This document shows positions 43,402-51,613 of a DNA stretch of 64,000 bases, piece after piece. A program made the position numbers and the translations under genes. The notes under the pieces were generated by a model that was not told the origin of the DNA, did not search any database, and saw only the letters and a list, made by a program, of their open reading frames with translations. Every line of letters starts with the position of its first letter. Position 1 is the first letter of the stretch. The DNA comes from Arthrobacter yangruifuii (lineage in GTDB: Bacteria; Actinomycetota; Actinomycetes; Actinomycetales; Micrococcaceae): assembly GCF_009192775.1 (NCBI RefSeq), contig NZ_VTFX01000001.1, forward strand, positions 1,116,001-1,180,000. The letters run 5' to 3'.

Positions 43402-44127
43402 ATGGAATTCATGATCAGCGGACGTAACGTTGCAGTATCGGACCGGTTCCGCGAATACGCCGAAGAGAAGATCGGCAAAGTGGAAGCGCTCGGCGACAAG
43501 GTTCAACGAGTGGAAGCCAGGGTCACGAAGCAGGGTAACGTCCGGGACGCTGACAGCGCCCTCACCGTGGAAATCACGGTCACCGGACGTGGCCCGGTAG
43601 TCCGTGCCGAGGCAACATCCGGGGACAAGTTCGCGGCGTTCGACCTCGCGTACGGAAAGCTGCTGGAACGGCTGCGCCGGGCAAGTGACAGGCGCAAGGT
43701 GCACCACGGACGTCACGCACCGATACCCGTCCGGGTTGCCACCGCTGATCTCGGTCCCGTAAGCACGTCCGAGCCGCTCTACGCGCAGGTGGCTGCGGCC
43801 TCGGCGGAGAGCGAAGAGGACGCCGAGGACACGGCAGCCGATGAAGTCACCGGTGAATGCCCCGTATTGATCCGCCGCAAGGTTTTCCCGGGTGCCCCCA
43901 TGAGCCTTGACGATGCCGTGGACAATATGGAGCTGGTCGGCCACGACTTCTACCTGTTTGTGGATTCCGCCACGGGTGCGCCGTCGGTGGTGTACCGCCG
44001 CCGCGGCTGGACCTACGGAATCATCTCCCTGGACTCCAAGTGCGCCGACGGCGCGGAAGAGCCCCGGGAGGAAACCCGCGGTTACCGCGTGGCGGAAACG
44101 CCCACGGACGGCCGCGCCACTGCCTGA
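43402..44127 (+). CDS. hpf: Long-form ribosome hibernation promoting factor
   Basis: This 241-residue protein has the N-terminal ribosome-binding HPF/YfiA domain (MEFMISGRNVAVSDRFREYAEEKIGKVE). A linker follows, then the C-terminal dimerisation domain (IRRKVFPGAPMSLDDAVDNMELVGHDFYLFVDSATG) that defines the long form. The C-terminal domain lets two 70S ribosomes pair as inactive 100S particles. ATG 43402 has GGAGG six bases upstream. The leader contains two stem-loops, so expression may be regulated after transcription starts. It lies upstream of secA, as in mycobacteria. Confidence 0.95.
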   Translation: MEFMISGRNVAVSDRFREYAEEKIGKVEALGDKVQRVEARVTKQGNVRDADSALTVEITVTGRGPVVRAEATSGDKFAAFDLAYGKLLERLRRASDRRKVHHGRHAPIPVRVATADLGPVSTSEPLYAQVAAASAESEEDAEDTAADEVTGECPVLIRRKVFPGAPMSLDDAVDNMELVGHDFYLFVDSATGAPSVVYRRRGWTYGIISLDSKCADGAEEPREETRGYRVAETPTDGRATA

Positions 44128-44146
44128 CCGTCCGGCCGGAGGCCCC

Positions 44147-44152
44147 TAGGAT
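44147..44152 (+). promoter_or_regulatory. -10 element, leaderless start of the YcaQ-like gene
   Basis: TAGGAT, six bases (AAGGGG), then ATG at 44159. The six bases could also act as a ribosome-binding site, but their distance to the ATG is too short for that. Confidence 0.55.
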
Positions 44153-44158
44153 AAGGGG

Positions 44159-45373
44159 ATGAAAACCCGGCTCTCGCTCCGTCAGGCCCGCCGCACCGCG
44201 CTGGCGGCGCAGGGACTGGCACGGGAACGGCCCACCGGCCTTGTTAACTCAAGGCAGGTGGGCCGTACCTTTGACAAGCTGGCCCTGCTGCAGATCGACT
44301 CCGTGAATGTCCTCACCCGCAGCCATTACCTGCCGCTGTTTTCCCGGCTGGGTCCCTACGACCAGACACTCCTGGATCGGATGGGGACCCGGAGGCCGCG
44401 CCGGATGGTCGAATACTGGGCACACGAGGCAAGCTTTGTCCGGCCCGGGCTGTTCGCGGATCTGCGTGCCGTCCAGCGGCGTACCTGGATGACTGCCGGC
44501 TCCCTGCCGCCGGAGCTGGCCGAGGACCTGCGGCACCGCATCCTGGGCCTGTTGTCGGGTGCCGGCAGGCCCCTGACGTCCCGCCAGGTGATGGGGCTGC
44601 TGGGACACAGCACGGCCCGGGATACCTCGGACTGGGGCTGGAACTGGAACGCCGCCAAGCGTGTCCTGGAGGACCTGTTTGCCGCCGGCCTGATCGGATC
44701 CGCCGGGCGGACGCCGCAGTTCGAACGGCTGTATGCTCCCACCGCGGCCATCCATCCTGCCGGCGCTGCTGCGTTGGAACCGTCCGACCCGGAGCAGGCG
44801 GTGCTGCGGCTGACCGAGGCTGCAGCCCGGGCCCACGGCATCTCCACGGTCCGGGGGCTCGCCGACTATTTCCGTCTCCAGCTGGGGGAGACCGCTGCCG
44901 CAGCCGAGGTCCTGGCGGGAAAGGGCATCCTGCAGCCGGTGGAGGTCGCCGGCTGGCGGCAGCCGGCGTATCTGCATGCAGAAGCGACGGTTCCCCGGAC
45001 AGTATCCGGCCAGGCACTGCTGAGTCCGTTCGATTCGCTCATCTTCGAGCGCCGCAGGGTCGAAGAACTCTTCGGCTTCCACTACCGGATCGAAATCTAT
45101 ACGCCGCTGCAAGCCCGAAGGTATGGCTACTATGTGCTCCCGTTCCTCCTGGGGGAGGAACTCGTCGCCAGGGTGGACCTCAAAGCGGACCGTGCCGCGG
45201 GTATGCTGCTTGTGCAGGCAGCCTATTCGGAACCCGGGGCACCTCCGCATACGGCGCGTCAACTCGCCGCGGAGCTGCGGCTCATGGCACAGTGGCTGGG
45301 GCTCGGGCAGATAATGGTGAAGCCCGCGGGAGACCTGGCTCCCGCACTGAAGCTGGCAGTATGCAGGGAATAA
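44159..45373 (+). CDS. YcaQ-like winged-helix DNA glycosylase family protein (HTH_42)
   Basis: This 404-residue protein belongs to the HTH_42 family. RRTALAAQGL at the start and LALLQIDSVNVLTRSHYLPLFSR are the first family block, and the C-terminal block holds LLSPFDSLIFERRRVEELFGFHYRIEIYTP. The block LLQIDSV contains a Q-x-D motif. In this family Q-x-D marks the YcaQ-like branch, while Q-x-Q marks AlkZ-like self-resistance proteins, as far as I recall. E. coli YcaQ unhooks interstrand crosslinks. It has its own promoter and stands alone between hpf and secA. Confidence 0.85.
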   Translation: MKTRLSLRQARRTALAAQGLARERPTGLVNSRQVGRTFDKLALLQIDSVNVLTRSHYLPLFSRLGPYDQTLLDRMGTRRPRRMVEYWAHEASFVRPGLFADLRAVQRRTWMTAGSLPPELAEDLRHRILGLLSGAGRPLTSRQVMGLLGHSTARDTSDWGWNWNAAKRVLEDLFAAGLIGSAGRTPQFERLYAPTAAIHPAGAAALEPSDPEQAVLRLTEAAARAHGISTVRGLADYFRLQLGETAAAAEVLAGKGILQPVEVAGWRQPAYLHAEATVPRTVSGQALLSPFDSLIFERRRVEELFGFHYRIEIYTPLQARRYGYYVLPFLLGEELVARVDLKADRAAGMLLVQAAYSEPGAPPHTARQLAAELRLMAQWLGLGQIMVKPAGDLAPALKLAVCRE

Positions 45374-45416
45374 CGGTCATAAAGGAACAACGGACCGTCA
45401 CCGTACGTCTCTCACG

Positions 45417-45422
45417 TAGACT
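45417..45422 (+). promoter_or_regulatory. Candidate -10 for secA
   Basis: TAGACT lies 40 bp before the secA start, giving a leader of about 34 nt with a GGGAGC ribosome-binding site. No clear -35 is visible. Confidence 0.45.
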
Positions 45423-45462
45423 GGGGACGCCAGATTTCGGCAACTAGATTGGGAGCAAATCA

Positions 45463-48210
45463 GTGGCATCACTACTCGAACGAGTTCTTCGCACCGGCGA
45501 CAAGAAAACGCTGAAGACACTGCGTAACTACGCCGACGCGATCAACGTGCTCGAGGACGAGTTCAAGGGCATGACCGATGCCGAGCTCAGGGGTGAAACG
45601 GACCGCCTCAAAGAGCGCTACAAGGGCGGGGAGTCCCTCGACGATCTCCTTCCCGAAGCCTTTGCCGCTGTCCGCGAGGCCGCCGGCCGTACCCTCGGCA
45701 TGCGGCACTTCGATGTCCAGCTGATGGGCGGCGCCGCCCTGCACCTGGGCAATATTGCCGAAATGAAAACCGGTGAAGGCAAGACCCTGGTGGCCACGGC
45801 ACCGGCCTACCTCAATGCGTTGACCGGACGCGGCGTCCACATCGTCACGGTCAATGACTACCTGGCGGAGTACCAGTCCGACCTGATGGGGCGCGTCTTC
45901 CGCTTCCTCGGCATGACCAGCGGCTGCATCCTCTCCAACCAGGACCCTGCCACCCGGCGTGAACAGTACGCCGCCGACATCACCTACGGAACCAACAACG
46001 AGTTCGGTTTCGACTACCTGCGCGACAACATGGCCTGGAGCGCCGCCGAGCTGGTGCAGCGCGGCCACCACTACGCCATCGTCGATGAAGTGGACTCCAT
46101 CCTCATTGACGAGGCCCGTACCCCGCTGATTATCTCCGGCGCGGCGAGCGGCGACGTGAACCGCTGGTACACCGAATTCTCCAAGGTCGTGCAGCGGCTG
46201 ACGATCGATACGGACTACGAGGTGGACGAGAAGAAACGGACCGTCGGCATCCTCGAACCGGGCATCGAAAAGGTTGAGGACTACCTCGGCATCTCCAACC
46301 TGTACGAGGCCGCAAACACTCCCCTGATCGGCTTCCTGAACAACGCCATCAAGGCCAAGGAACTGTTCAAGCGGGACAAGGATTACGTGGTCCTGAACGG
46401 CGAAGTCATGATCGTTGACGAGCACACCGGCCGCATCCTCGCCGGACGCCGGTACAACGAGGGCATGCACCAGGCGATCGAGGCCAAGGAAGGGGTGGTC
46501 ATCAAGGCCGAGAACCAGACCCTCGCCACGGTCACCCTGCAGAACTACTTCCGCCTCTACGAAAAGCTCGCCGGCATGACGGGCACGGCCGAAACCGAAG
46601 CCGCCGAGTTCATGAGCACCTACAAGCTCGGTGTGGTGCCCATTCCGACGAACAAGCCCATGGCCCGCATTGACCAGTCCGACCTGATCTACAAAAACGA
46701 AGTGGCGAAGTTCGACGCCGTCGTGAAGGACATTGCCGAGCGCCACGCGTCCGGCCAGCCGGTGCTCGTCGGCACCACCAGCGTGGAAAAAAGCGAGTAC
46801 CTCTCCAAGCAGCTGGCCAAGGCAGGCATCCGGCACGAAGTCCTCAACGCGAAGAACCACGCGCGTGAAGCCGCCATCGTCGCGCAGGCCGGACGCAAGG
46901 GAGCCGTCACGGTAGCCACCAACATGGCAGGCCGCGGCACCGATATCATGCTCGGCGGCAACGCCGAGTTCAATGCGATTGCCGAGCTGGAACGGCGGGG
47001 CCTGGACCCGAACGAGAACCCCGAGGACTACGAAGCCGCCTGGCCTGACGCCCTCGAGAAGGCACGCGAGGCCGTCGCCGCCGAGCAGCAGGAAGTGGTT
47101 GAACTCGGCGGGCTCTACGTGCTCGGCACCGAACGCCACGAGTCGCGCCGCATCGACAACCAGCTGCGGGGCCGCTCCGGGCGGCAGGGCGACCCGGGCG
47201 AATCCCGTTTCTACCTTTCCCTGACCGATGACCTGATGCGCCTGTTCAACTCCGGTGCCGCGGAACGGATCATGAACAGCGCGTCGATGCCCGACGACGT
47301 CGCCCTGGAATCGAAGATGGTGTCCAAGGCCATCCAGAACGCGCAGGGACAGGTCGAAGGCCGCAACGCCGAACAGCGCAAGAACGTCCTGAAGTACGAC
47401 GACGTCCTGAACCGCCAGCGCGAGGCGATTTACGGAGACCGCCGCCGCATCCTGGAAGGTGACGACCTGCAGGAGAAGATCAGCTTCTTCCTGGAGGACG
47501 TCGTCACCGCCGTGGTCAACGAGGCGACCGCTGAGGGCCATGGCGACGACTGGGATCTGGAGCAGCTGTGGACCAACCTCAAGACGCTGTATCCGATCAG
47601 CCTGACCATTGACGAGGTGGTCGAGGAGGCCGGCGGCAGGTCCCGGCTTTCCAGCGACTTCCTGCACAAGGAAATCCTCTCCGACGCGAAGCTGGCCTAC
47701 CAGGCCCGCGAGGAAGCCCTCGGCTCAGCCACCATGCGGGAACTTGAGCGCCGCGTGGTGCTGTCCGTCATCGGGCGCAAGTGGCAGGAGCACCTCTACG
47801 AGATGGATTACCTGAAGGAAGGTATCGGCCTGCGGGCCATGGCCCAGCGCGATCCCCTGGTGGAATACCAGCGCGAGGGATTCGTGATGTTCCAGACGAT
47901 GATGGAAGCCATCCGCGAAGAAAGCGTCGGGTACCTGTTCAACGCCGATGTGCAGGTCAGCCAGCCCGCGGCCCCGGCTGCGACGGCACTGTCCGGCATC
48001 AAGGACGCCCGCGGCGTCGTGGCCGCCCCGGTCATCAAAGCAGCGGGGCTGGAGGAGCCGAAGCAGCCGGCCAGCCTGCAGTTCACCGCACCGGACAGCC
48101 AGGGTGGGGTGGAGACCAGGGTGGAGCGCACCGCATCACGCGGCACTGCGCAGCCGTCCGCCCGGAACGCCAACAAGTCTGCGGGCAAGAAACCCAAACG
48201 ACGCAAGTGA
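45463..48210 (+). CDS. secA: Preprotein translocase ATPase SecA
   Basis: This 915-residue motor drives proteins through SecYEG. Walker A is [11 protein letters not shown] (about 98-108), the DEAD-like motif is [15 protein letters not shown] (near 207), and [10 protein letters not shown] and [13 protein letters not shown] are in the second motor domain. The preprotein-crosslinking and helical scaffold domains follow. The C-terminus ends in a basic GKKPKRRK without the Cys-rich zinc motif found in many SecA proteins. GTG 45463 has GGGAGC upstream. A convergent hairpin lies just after its stop. It is the housekeeping SecA1, judging from context next to hpf. Confidence 0.98.
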   Translation: MASLLERVLRTGDKKTLKTLRNYADAINVLEDEFKGMTDAELRGETDRLKERYKGGESLDDLLPEAFAAVREAAGRTLGMRHFDVQLMGGAALHLGNIAEMKTGEGKTLVATAPAYLNALTGRGVHIVTVNDYLAEYQSDLMGRVFRFLGMTSGCILSNQDPATRREQYAADITYGTNNEFGFDYLRDNMAWSAAELVQRGHHYAIVDEVDSILIDEARTPLIISGAASGDVNRWYTEFSKVVQRLTIDTDYEVDEKKRTVGILEPGIEKVEDYLGISNLYEAANTPLIGFLNNAIKAKELFKRDKDYVVLNGEVMIVDEHTGRILAGRRYNEGMHQAIEAKEGVVIKAENQTLATVTLQNYFRLYEKLAGMTGTAETEAAEFMSTYKLGVVPIPTNKPMARIDQSDLIYKNEVAKFDAVVKDIAERHASGQPVLVGTTSVEKSEYLSKQLAKAGIRHEVLNAKNHAREAAIVAQAGRKGAVTVATNMAGRGTDIMLGGNAEFNAIAELERRGLDPNENPEDYEAAWPDALEKAREAVAAEQQEVVELGGLYVLGTERHESRRIDNQLRGRSGRQGDPGESRFYLSLTDDLMRLFNSGAAERIMNSASMPDDVALESKMVSKAIQNAQGQVEGRNAEQRKNVLKYDDVLNRQREAIYGDRRRILEGDDLQEKISFFLEDVVTAVVNEATAEGHGDDWDLEQLWTNLKTLYPISLTIDEVVEEAGGRSRLSSDFLHKEILSDAKLAYQAREEALGSATMRELERRVVLSVIGRKWQEHLYEMDYLKEGIGLRAMAQRDPLVEYQREGFVMFQTMMEAIREESVGYLFNADVQVSQPAAPAATALSGIKDARGVVAAPVIKAAGLEEPKQPASLQFTAPDSQGGVETRVERTASRGTAQPSARNANKSAGKKPKRRK

Positions 48211-48217
48211 CCGGTTG

Positions 48218-48247
48218 GATCGGCCGGGCCCCCGGGCCTAGCCGATC
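48218..48247. terminator. Bidirectional hairpin between secA and the Rv3235-like gene
   Basis: GATCGGC (48218-48224) pairs with GCCGATC (48241-48247). A GC-rich inner stretch (CCGGG and CCCGG) can pair as well. It lies between the convergent genes and overlaps the end of the Rv3235-like gene. No T-run is present. Confidence 0.6.
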
Positions 48248-48822
48248 TCCAGGGCAGTGACTTTCCAGAGCCCGCGCCGCAGCTGAACCCTCAGCGCGAC
48301 GGCGCGGGCTCTTTCGTGTTCCACGACCACCACCGCGGCCTCGTAGATTCCCTCCGACACGGGGCAGAGGCGGCAGGAGCGGATCCGCACGCCGCGGTGC
48401 AGCAGCTGCGGATCCGGCGCCGTCCTGGACCGTGTCCGTGGATCCTGCTGCAGCCCCCGGACGAGGTTGGCACGCATCTGCAGCCGCTCATAGTTGTCCG
48501 GATCCAGCCAGCGGGCCATCTGCTGCAACGGACGGACGCCGGCCAGCACTTCCAGCGCCGCCAGCGCCACCGATTGGCAGATCGCTTTGACCCGGGTGTC
48601 GTCTTCCGGGGACGAGGTCCAATTCCCGGCTCCCGGTGCGGGACCTGGAGACGGATCCGCCGGCCGGCGGCAACGTTCGCGGGGTGTGGCGGGGACAGGG
48701 GCGGGAAGCACCTCCCGGGAGGGGGACAGATAGACGGCGATGGGTCCGGACGCTCCGTCAGCCGGTGGGCCCGGGGATGCAGGCGGGGCATCGGGAGCGG
48801 GTAGGAATATCACGCTGGTCAT
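48238..48822 (-). CDS. Rv3235 family protein
   Basis: This 194-residue protein has a disordered Pro-rich N-terminus and a C-terminal domain of the actinobacterial Rv3235 (DUF6459) type. Seen motifs are CQSVALAALEVLAGVRPLQQMARWLD, RANLVRG, and RIRSCRLCPVSEGIYEAAVVV followed by GLWKVTALEIG. The family's function is unknown. In mycobacteria it also lies near secA. ATG 48822 has GGAAAGGA six bases upstream. It follows the LysM gene on the same strand after 77 bp, so both may be co-transcribed. Confidence 0.82.
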   Translation of the reverse strand: MTSVIFLPAPDAPPASPGPPADGASGPIAVYLSPSREVLPAPVPATPRERCRRPADPSPGPAPGAGNWTSSPEDDTRVKAICQSVALAALEVLAGVRPLQQMARWLDPDNYERLQMRANLVRGLQQDPRTRSRTAPDPQLLHRGVRIRSCRLCPVSEGIYEAAVVVVEHERARAVALRVQLRRGLWKVTALEIG

Positions 48823-48899
48823 GGTGCGTCCTTTCCTCTCGCGGAAGTGCTGGGCAGTGCTGATGGAAACGGTCGGGTCGGCTGCAGGCGGGGAACACA

Positions 48900-49697
48900 T
48901 CACGGGGGTGGAACGGCCAGGACCTGGCCGGGATGGATCAGGCCCGGGTCAGGCCCGATAACCTCCCTGTTCAGTTCGTACCAGCGGGGCCAGTGGGCGG
49001 CAGTCTCAGCGTCCGTGGCCTGTGGCCCAAGCTGGGCTGCAGCGAGCGACCAGAGGGTGTCTCCCGCGGCCACCACCACCTCCCGTTCATCGCGGCGGGG
49101 AGTCCCGGTCAGCAGGCCGCCGTCCGGTGGGGAAGAAGCCGGGGGAGAAGGCCGCCACAGCGGAGAGACGGTGTCCGCCGTGTCTTCCGGTCCGCCGGCC
49201 GGCCGTGCAGCAACCGCCTCCGGCCCCGGGACGACCAGCGGCGAACCGGTCCCGGAGCCGGTGGCCTGGAAGACAGCTGCGGCGGAAGCGGATGCGGCGG
49301 GCAGTGCTCCCAGGGGGCCCCCGGCAGCCAGCGAGATCCCCAGTGCGGCCGATGCCAGCCGCCGCAGCGGCCCGGGCGCCAGGGCCAGCGTCCGCCTGCC
49401 CGCGCTCCGGAACCCGGAACGGTGAAGGAGGCACCCCGCCAGCGCGCAGGCAAACCCTGCCGTCCACCAGAGGGTCAGCAGTACCCCTGCTGACGCCGCT
49501 CCCAGGCCGGCGATCTGTGTCAGGGCTGTTCCGGAAAGCCCCGCTCCCCGGTGAGGGGAGAGCAGGGGGACACCTGTTCCCAAGGCCTCGGGCTGGATCC
49601 TGGACCCGCACCACAGCAGGATCACGCCGGCGGCCGCAATGCCTGCGGTGACAAGGGCATCCGCAGCCAGCCCGGGGCGGGAGGTCATTCCGGTCAT
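48900..49697 (-). CDS. Membrane protein with C-terminal LysM domain
   Basis: This 265-residue protein has three transmembrane segments in its first 140 residues (ADALVTAGIAAAGVILLWCG, AGLGAASAGVLLTLWWTAGFA and a weaker one near 120). A linker follows, then a LysM domain at the C-terminus (EVVVAAGDTLWSLAAAQLG and PGLIHPGQVLAVPPP). LysM binds peptidoglycan or chitin-like glycans. ATG 49697 has GGAG six bases upstream. It is the first gene of a reverse-strand pair with the Rv3235-like gene and diverges from an unknown gene across a repeat-rich region. Confidence 0.85.
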   Translation of the reverse strand: MTGMTSRPGLAADALVTAGIAAAGVILLWCGSRIQPEALGTGVPLLSPHRGAGLSGTALTQIAGLGAASAGVLLTLWWTAGFACALAGCLLHRSGFRSAGRRTLALAPGPLRRLASAALGISLAAGGPLGALPAASASAAAVFQATGSGTGSPLVVPGPEAVAARPAGGPEDTADTVSPLWRPSPPASSPPDGGLLTGTPRRDEREVVVAAGDTLWSLAAAQLGPQATDAETAAHWPRWYELNREVIGPDPGLIHPGQVLAVPPP

Positions 49698-49750
49698 GGC
49701 GTTCTCCGTTCTGGAGAGTGAGCAAAAGCAGGTCGTCCTGCTCGTTTAGG

Positions 49751-49828
49751 CTCATTTGATGAGTTTGGTGCCGATTAGCTTGCTTGGTCGGTTTTCTGCG
49801 TATTTGGTGCCGTATGACTCATGTGATG
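49751..49828. repeat. Nested direct repeats in a divergent promoter region
   Basis: CTCATNTGATG occurs at 49751-49761 and 49818-49828. Between them TTTGGTGCCG occurs exactly twice, at 49764-49773 and 49803-49812 (39 bp apart). The first CTCATNTGATG extends to the perfect palindrome CTCAT-TTG-ATGAG. The block is AT-richer than its surroundings and lies between the LysM gene (minus) and the unknown gene at 49900 (plus). It looks like an operator array for an unknown regulator. Confidence 0.65.
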
Positions 49829-49887
49829 CCCGTGTCTACACTTCGCTTCGGTTGCTGTCCAGAGTGGTCGGCATCCTCTCTGGACGC

Positions 49888-49893
49888 TAACCT
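49888..49893 (+). promoter_or_regulatory. -10 element, leaderless start of the gene at 49900
   Basis: TAACCT, six bases (TGGGCG), then ATG at 49900. No Shine-Dalgarno sequence is present. Confidence 0.6.
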
Positions 49894-49899
49894 TGGGCG

Positions 49900-50463
49900 A
49901 TGCGATGGGATGCCCTGTTCGGGGACATGGAGGCACAGCTGGCCGCAGCTGCCGGGCTGGCCGCGGAAAGCGAGATTTCGGAGCGCGTACGGATGGAACT
50001 GGGCGGCATCCGTCTCCAGGACAGGCTGCGCAGCCAGAGCGGAAGGGAGCTGCTTTTCGAGCTCGGGGCGGCCGGAACAGTGCAGGGAATCCTGCGGCAT
50101 GTGGGGGAAGGGTGGGTAGTGCTGGAGCAGGAGCGCGGCGCAGTCCTGGCGGTGTTGTCGCACGTAGTTGCCATCAGGGGCATGGACCGGTTCGCGGGCG
50201 GTCCGGCAGGACACGTGCGGCTGGGGGTGGCGTCCGCGCTGCGCAGCATCGCCAGGGACCGAAGCCCGGTGGTGATCCGCTCGGCCGGGGCAGCAGCCGA
50301 ACGTGCCCTGCACGGAACCATCGACCGCGTGGGCAGCGACTTCCTCGAGCTGGCAGTCACACCGTCGGATCTGCCGCGCCGCAGCACCAACGTCACCGGG
50401 GTTTACGTCCTTCCGACAGCCACCGTGGCAGCGGTGCTTTCCCAGCGAAACGGCTGGAACTGA
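49900..50463 (+). CDS. Unknown conserved-looking actinobacterial protein
   Basis: I do not recognise this 187-residue protein. It has no transmembrane segment or signal peptide. Residues 1-60 look helical (MRWDALFGDMEAQLAAAAGL). The rest alternates short strands and loops (ELGAAGTVQGILRHVGEGWVVLEQERGAVLAVLSHVVAIRGMD, then IDRVGSDFLELAVTP). This is reminiscent of an Sm-like or small beta-barrel fold repeated twice, which is only an impression. Codon usage matches neighbours. It appears to be transcribed as a leaderless mRNA and diverges from the LysM/Rv3235-like genes. It converges on the excisionase-type HTH gene. Confidence 0.7.
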   Translation: MRWDALFGDMEAQLAAAAGLAAESEISERVRMELGGIRLQDRLRSQSGRELLFELGAAGTVQGILRHVGEGWVVLEQERGAVLAVLSHVVAIRGMDRFAGGPAGHVRLGVASALRSIARDRSPVVIRSAGAAAERALHGTIDRVGSDFLELAVTPSDLPRRSTNVTGVYVLPTATVAAVLSQRNGWN

Positions 50464-50505
50464 CGGAAGGAAGGGAAAAGGGTCCCCGTCCGGCCTGAAC
50501 CCGGC

Positions 50506-50739
50506 TCAGCTCCCGGCGTTTTCCTCCAGCGGTATGCCCTGCCGCACCGCGGCAGCCGACCTCCGGTAGGCGCGGGCAATGTAATCCTCCAGCTGCTGGG
50601 ATTCGACCCGCCACTGGCCCCTTCCCCCGATCTGGATCGCCGGAAGCTCGCCGCTGCGGACCAGGGCATACGTCTGTGAAGAGGAAATGTTCAGCACTTC
50701 GGCGACATCGGCCAGTGTCAGGAATCTCTTATCGCCCAT
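50506..50739 (-). CDS. Excisionase/MerR-type small DNA-binding protein
   Basis: This 77-residue protein has the excisionase-family helix-turn-helix: RFLTLADVAEVLNISSSQTYALVRSGELPAIQIGGRGQWRV, followed by a short helical tail. Such proteins can be phage excisionases or chromosomal regulators like BldC; the lack of phage genes favours the latter. ATG 50739 is chosen over GTG 50748 because AAGG lies nine bases upstream of the ATG. It is a candidate regulator for the repeat array at 49751 or for the SAF/CpaE-like pair that diverges from it. Confidence 0.88.
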   Translation of the reverse strand: MGDKRFLTLADVAEVLNISSSQTYALVRSGELPAIQIGGRGQWRVESQQLEDYIARAYRRSAAAVRQGIPLEENAGS

Positions 50740-50830
50740 GCCGCTCACCTTCCGTACCGCACTCCTGCGGTTTGCACCCGTTGATTACCACGCAGCACCA
50801 GTGTGACACCGGCAGCATAGTACCCGGAGG

Positions 50831-50839
50831 TTATCCACA
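50831..50839 (+). promoter_or_regulatory. Perfect DnaA-box-like sequence
   Basis: TTATCCACA lies in the 211-bp divergent region between the HTH gene (minus) and the SAF gene (plus). It matches the E. coli DnaA 9-mer. The other perfect copy is at 9528. The rest of this intergenic region shows nothing else recognisable. Confidence 0.45.
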
Positions 50840-50950
50840 GATTCGACTTTCCTCCAAACCACCGTTTGCTTCCCCGCGCAGTTCCCCCACAATGACCCCA
50901 GTCGCTGCCGCGGTCCGGGCAGCAGGAAACCAGGGGAGAAACGGGGGAGC

Positions 50951-51613
50951 ATGAGCCTGCACCTAACCGACCGCGCACGGGGTGCGGAACCGTCAGCGGC
51001 ACGGCTGCGCAAACCTTCCTGGCGGGACCCCCGGCTTCTGCTGGGGATCCTGCTGGTACTCGGCTCCGTTGCAGGGGTCGTTACCCTGGTGGACAGCGCC
51101 GACCGGACAACGGAGGTCTATGCCGTCTCCCATGATGTCCCTCCGGGTACGCCCCTCCGTGCCGGTGACCTGCTCGCGGTGCCGGTCCGGCTCGGCAATG
51201 CGGAGGAACTTTACCTGCCCGTTGCCTCGGGGATACCGGAGAATTCCGTCGCGGGGGCCGCGCTCCGCAAGGGTGAACTGGTTGCACGGTCCTCCCTGGT
51301 CGAACCGGACCAACTGGACCGCAAACCGGTGGGCCTGCGGATTGAGGACCCGTTGCCGGCCAGCACGGAGGCGGGATCACGCGTGGACATCTGGGCGGCC
51401 ATGCCCAACGCGCGGAACGGGTTCGCGGAACCGAAGCAGTTGATCGAGTCCGCGGAGATATCGGAACTGACCGTGACCGAGTCCGCGCTGGGAGCCACCC
51501 GCAGTACGGAGCTGCTGGTCCTGGTGGATGACTCCGATCTGCCGCTGCTGCTTAGCGCGTTGTCCAACCAGGCCAAGATCACCGTGGTCCACAACCCCAC
51601 TCCGGGCCCGTGA
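50951..51613 (+). CDS. SAF-domain membrane protein (CpaB/RcpC-like)
   Basis: This 220-residue protein has one N-terminal transmembrane helix (LLLGILLVLGSVAGVVTLV) and a SAF domain outside (about residues 57-120; VYAVSHDVPPGTPLRAGDLLAVPV and GAALRKGELVARSSLV). A further beta-rich region follows. SAF domains occur in CpaB/RcpC of Flp pilus systems and in flagellar FlgA. ATG 50951 has GGGGGAG four to five bases upstream. Its stop overlaps the GTG of the CpaE-like gene, so the two are coupled. No TadA/CpaF ATPase or pilin is nearby, so a pilus role is unproven. Confidence 0.83.
   Translation: MSLHLTDRARGAEPSAARLRKPSWRDPRLLLGILLVLGSVAGVVTLVDSADRTTEVYAVSHDVPPGTPLRAGDLLAVPVRLGNAEELYLPVASGIPENSVAGAALRKGELVARSSLVEPDQLDRKPVGLRIEDPLPASTEAGSRVDIWAAMPNARNGFAEPKQLIESAEISELTVTESALGATRSTELLVLVDDSDLPLLLSALSNQAKITVVHNPTPGP

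Noticed and set aside
45472-47667. 731-codon minus-strand frame opposite secA
   Set aside because: secA is certain on the plus strand with matching length and motifs; the reverse frame has no recognisable domain.
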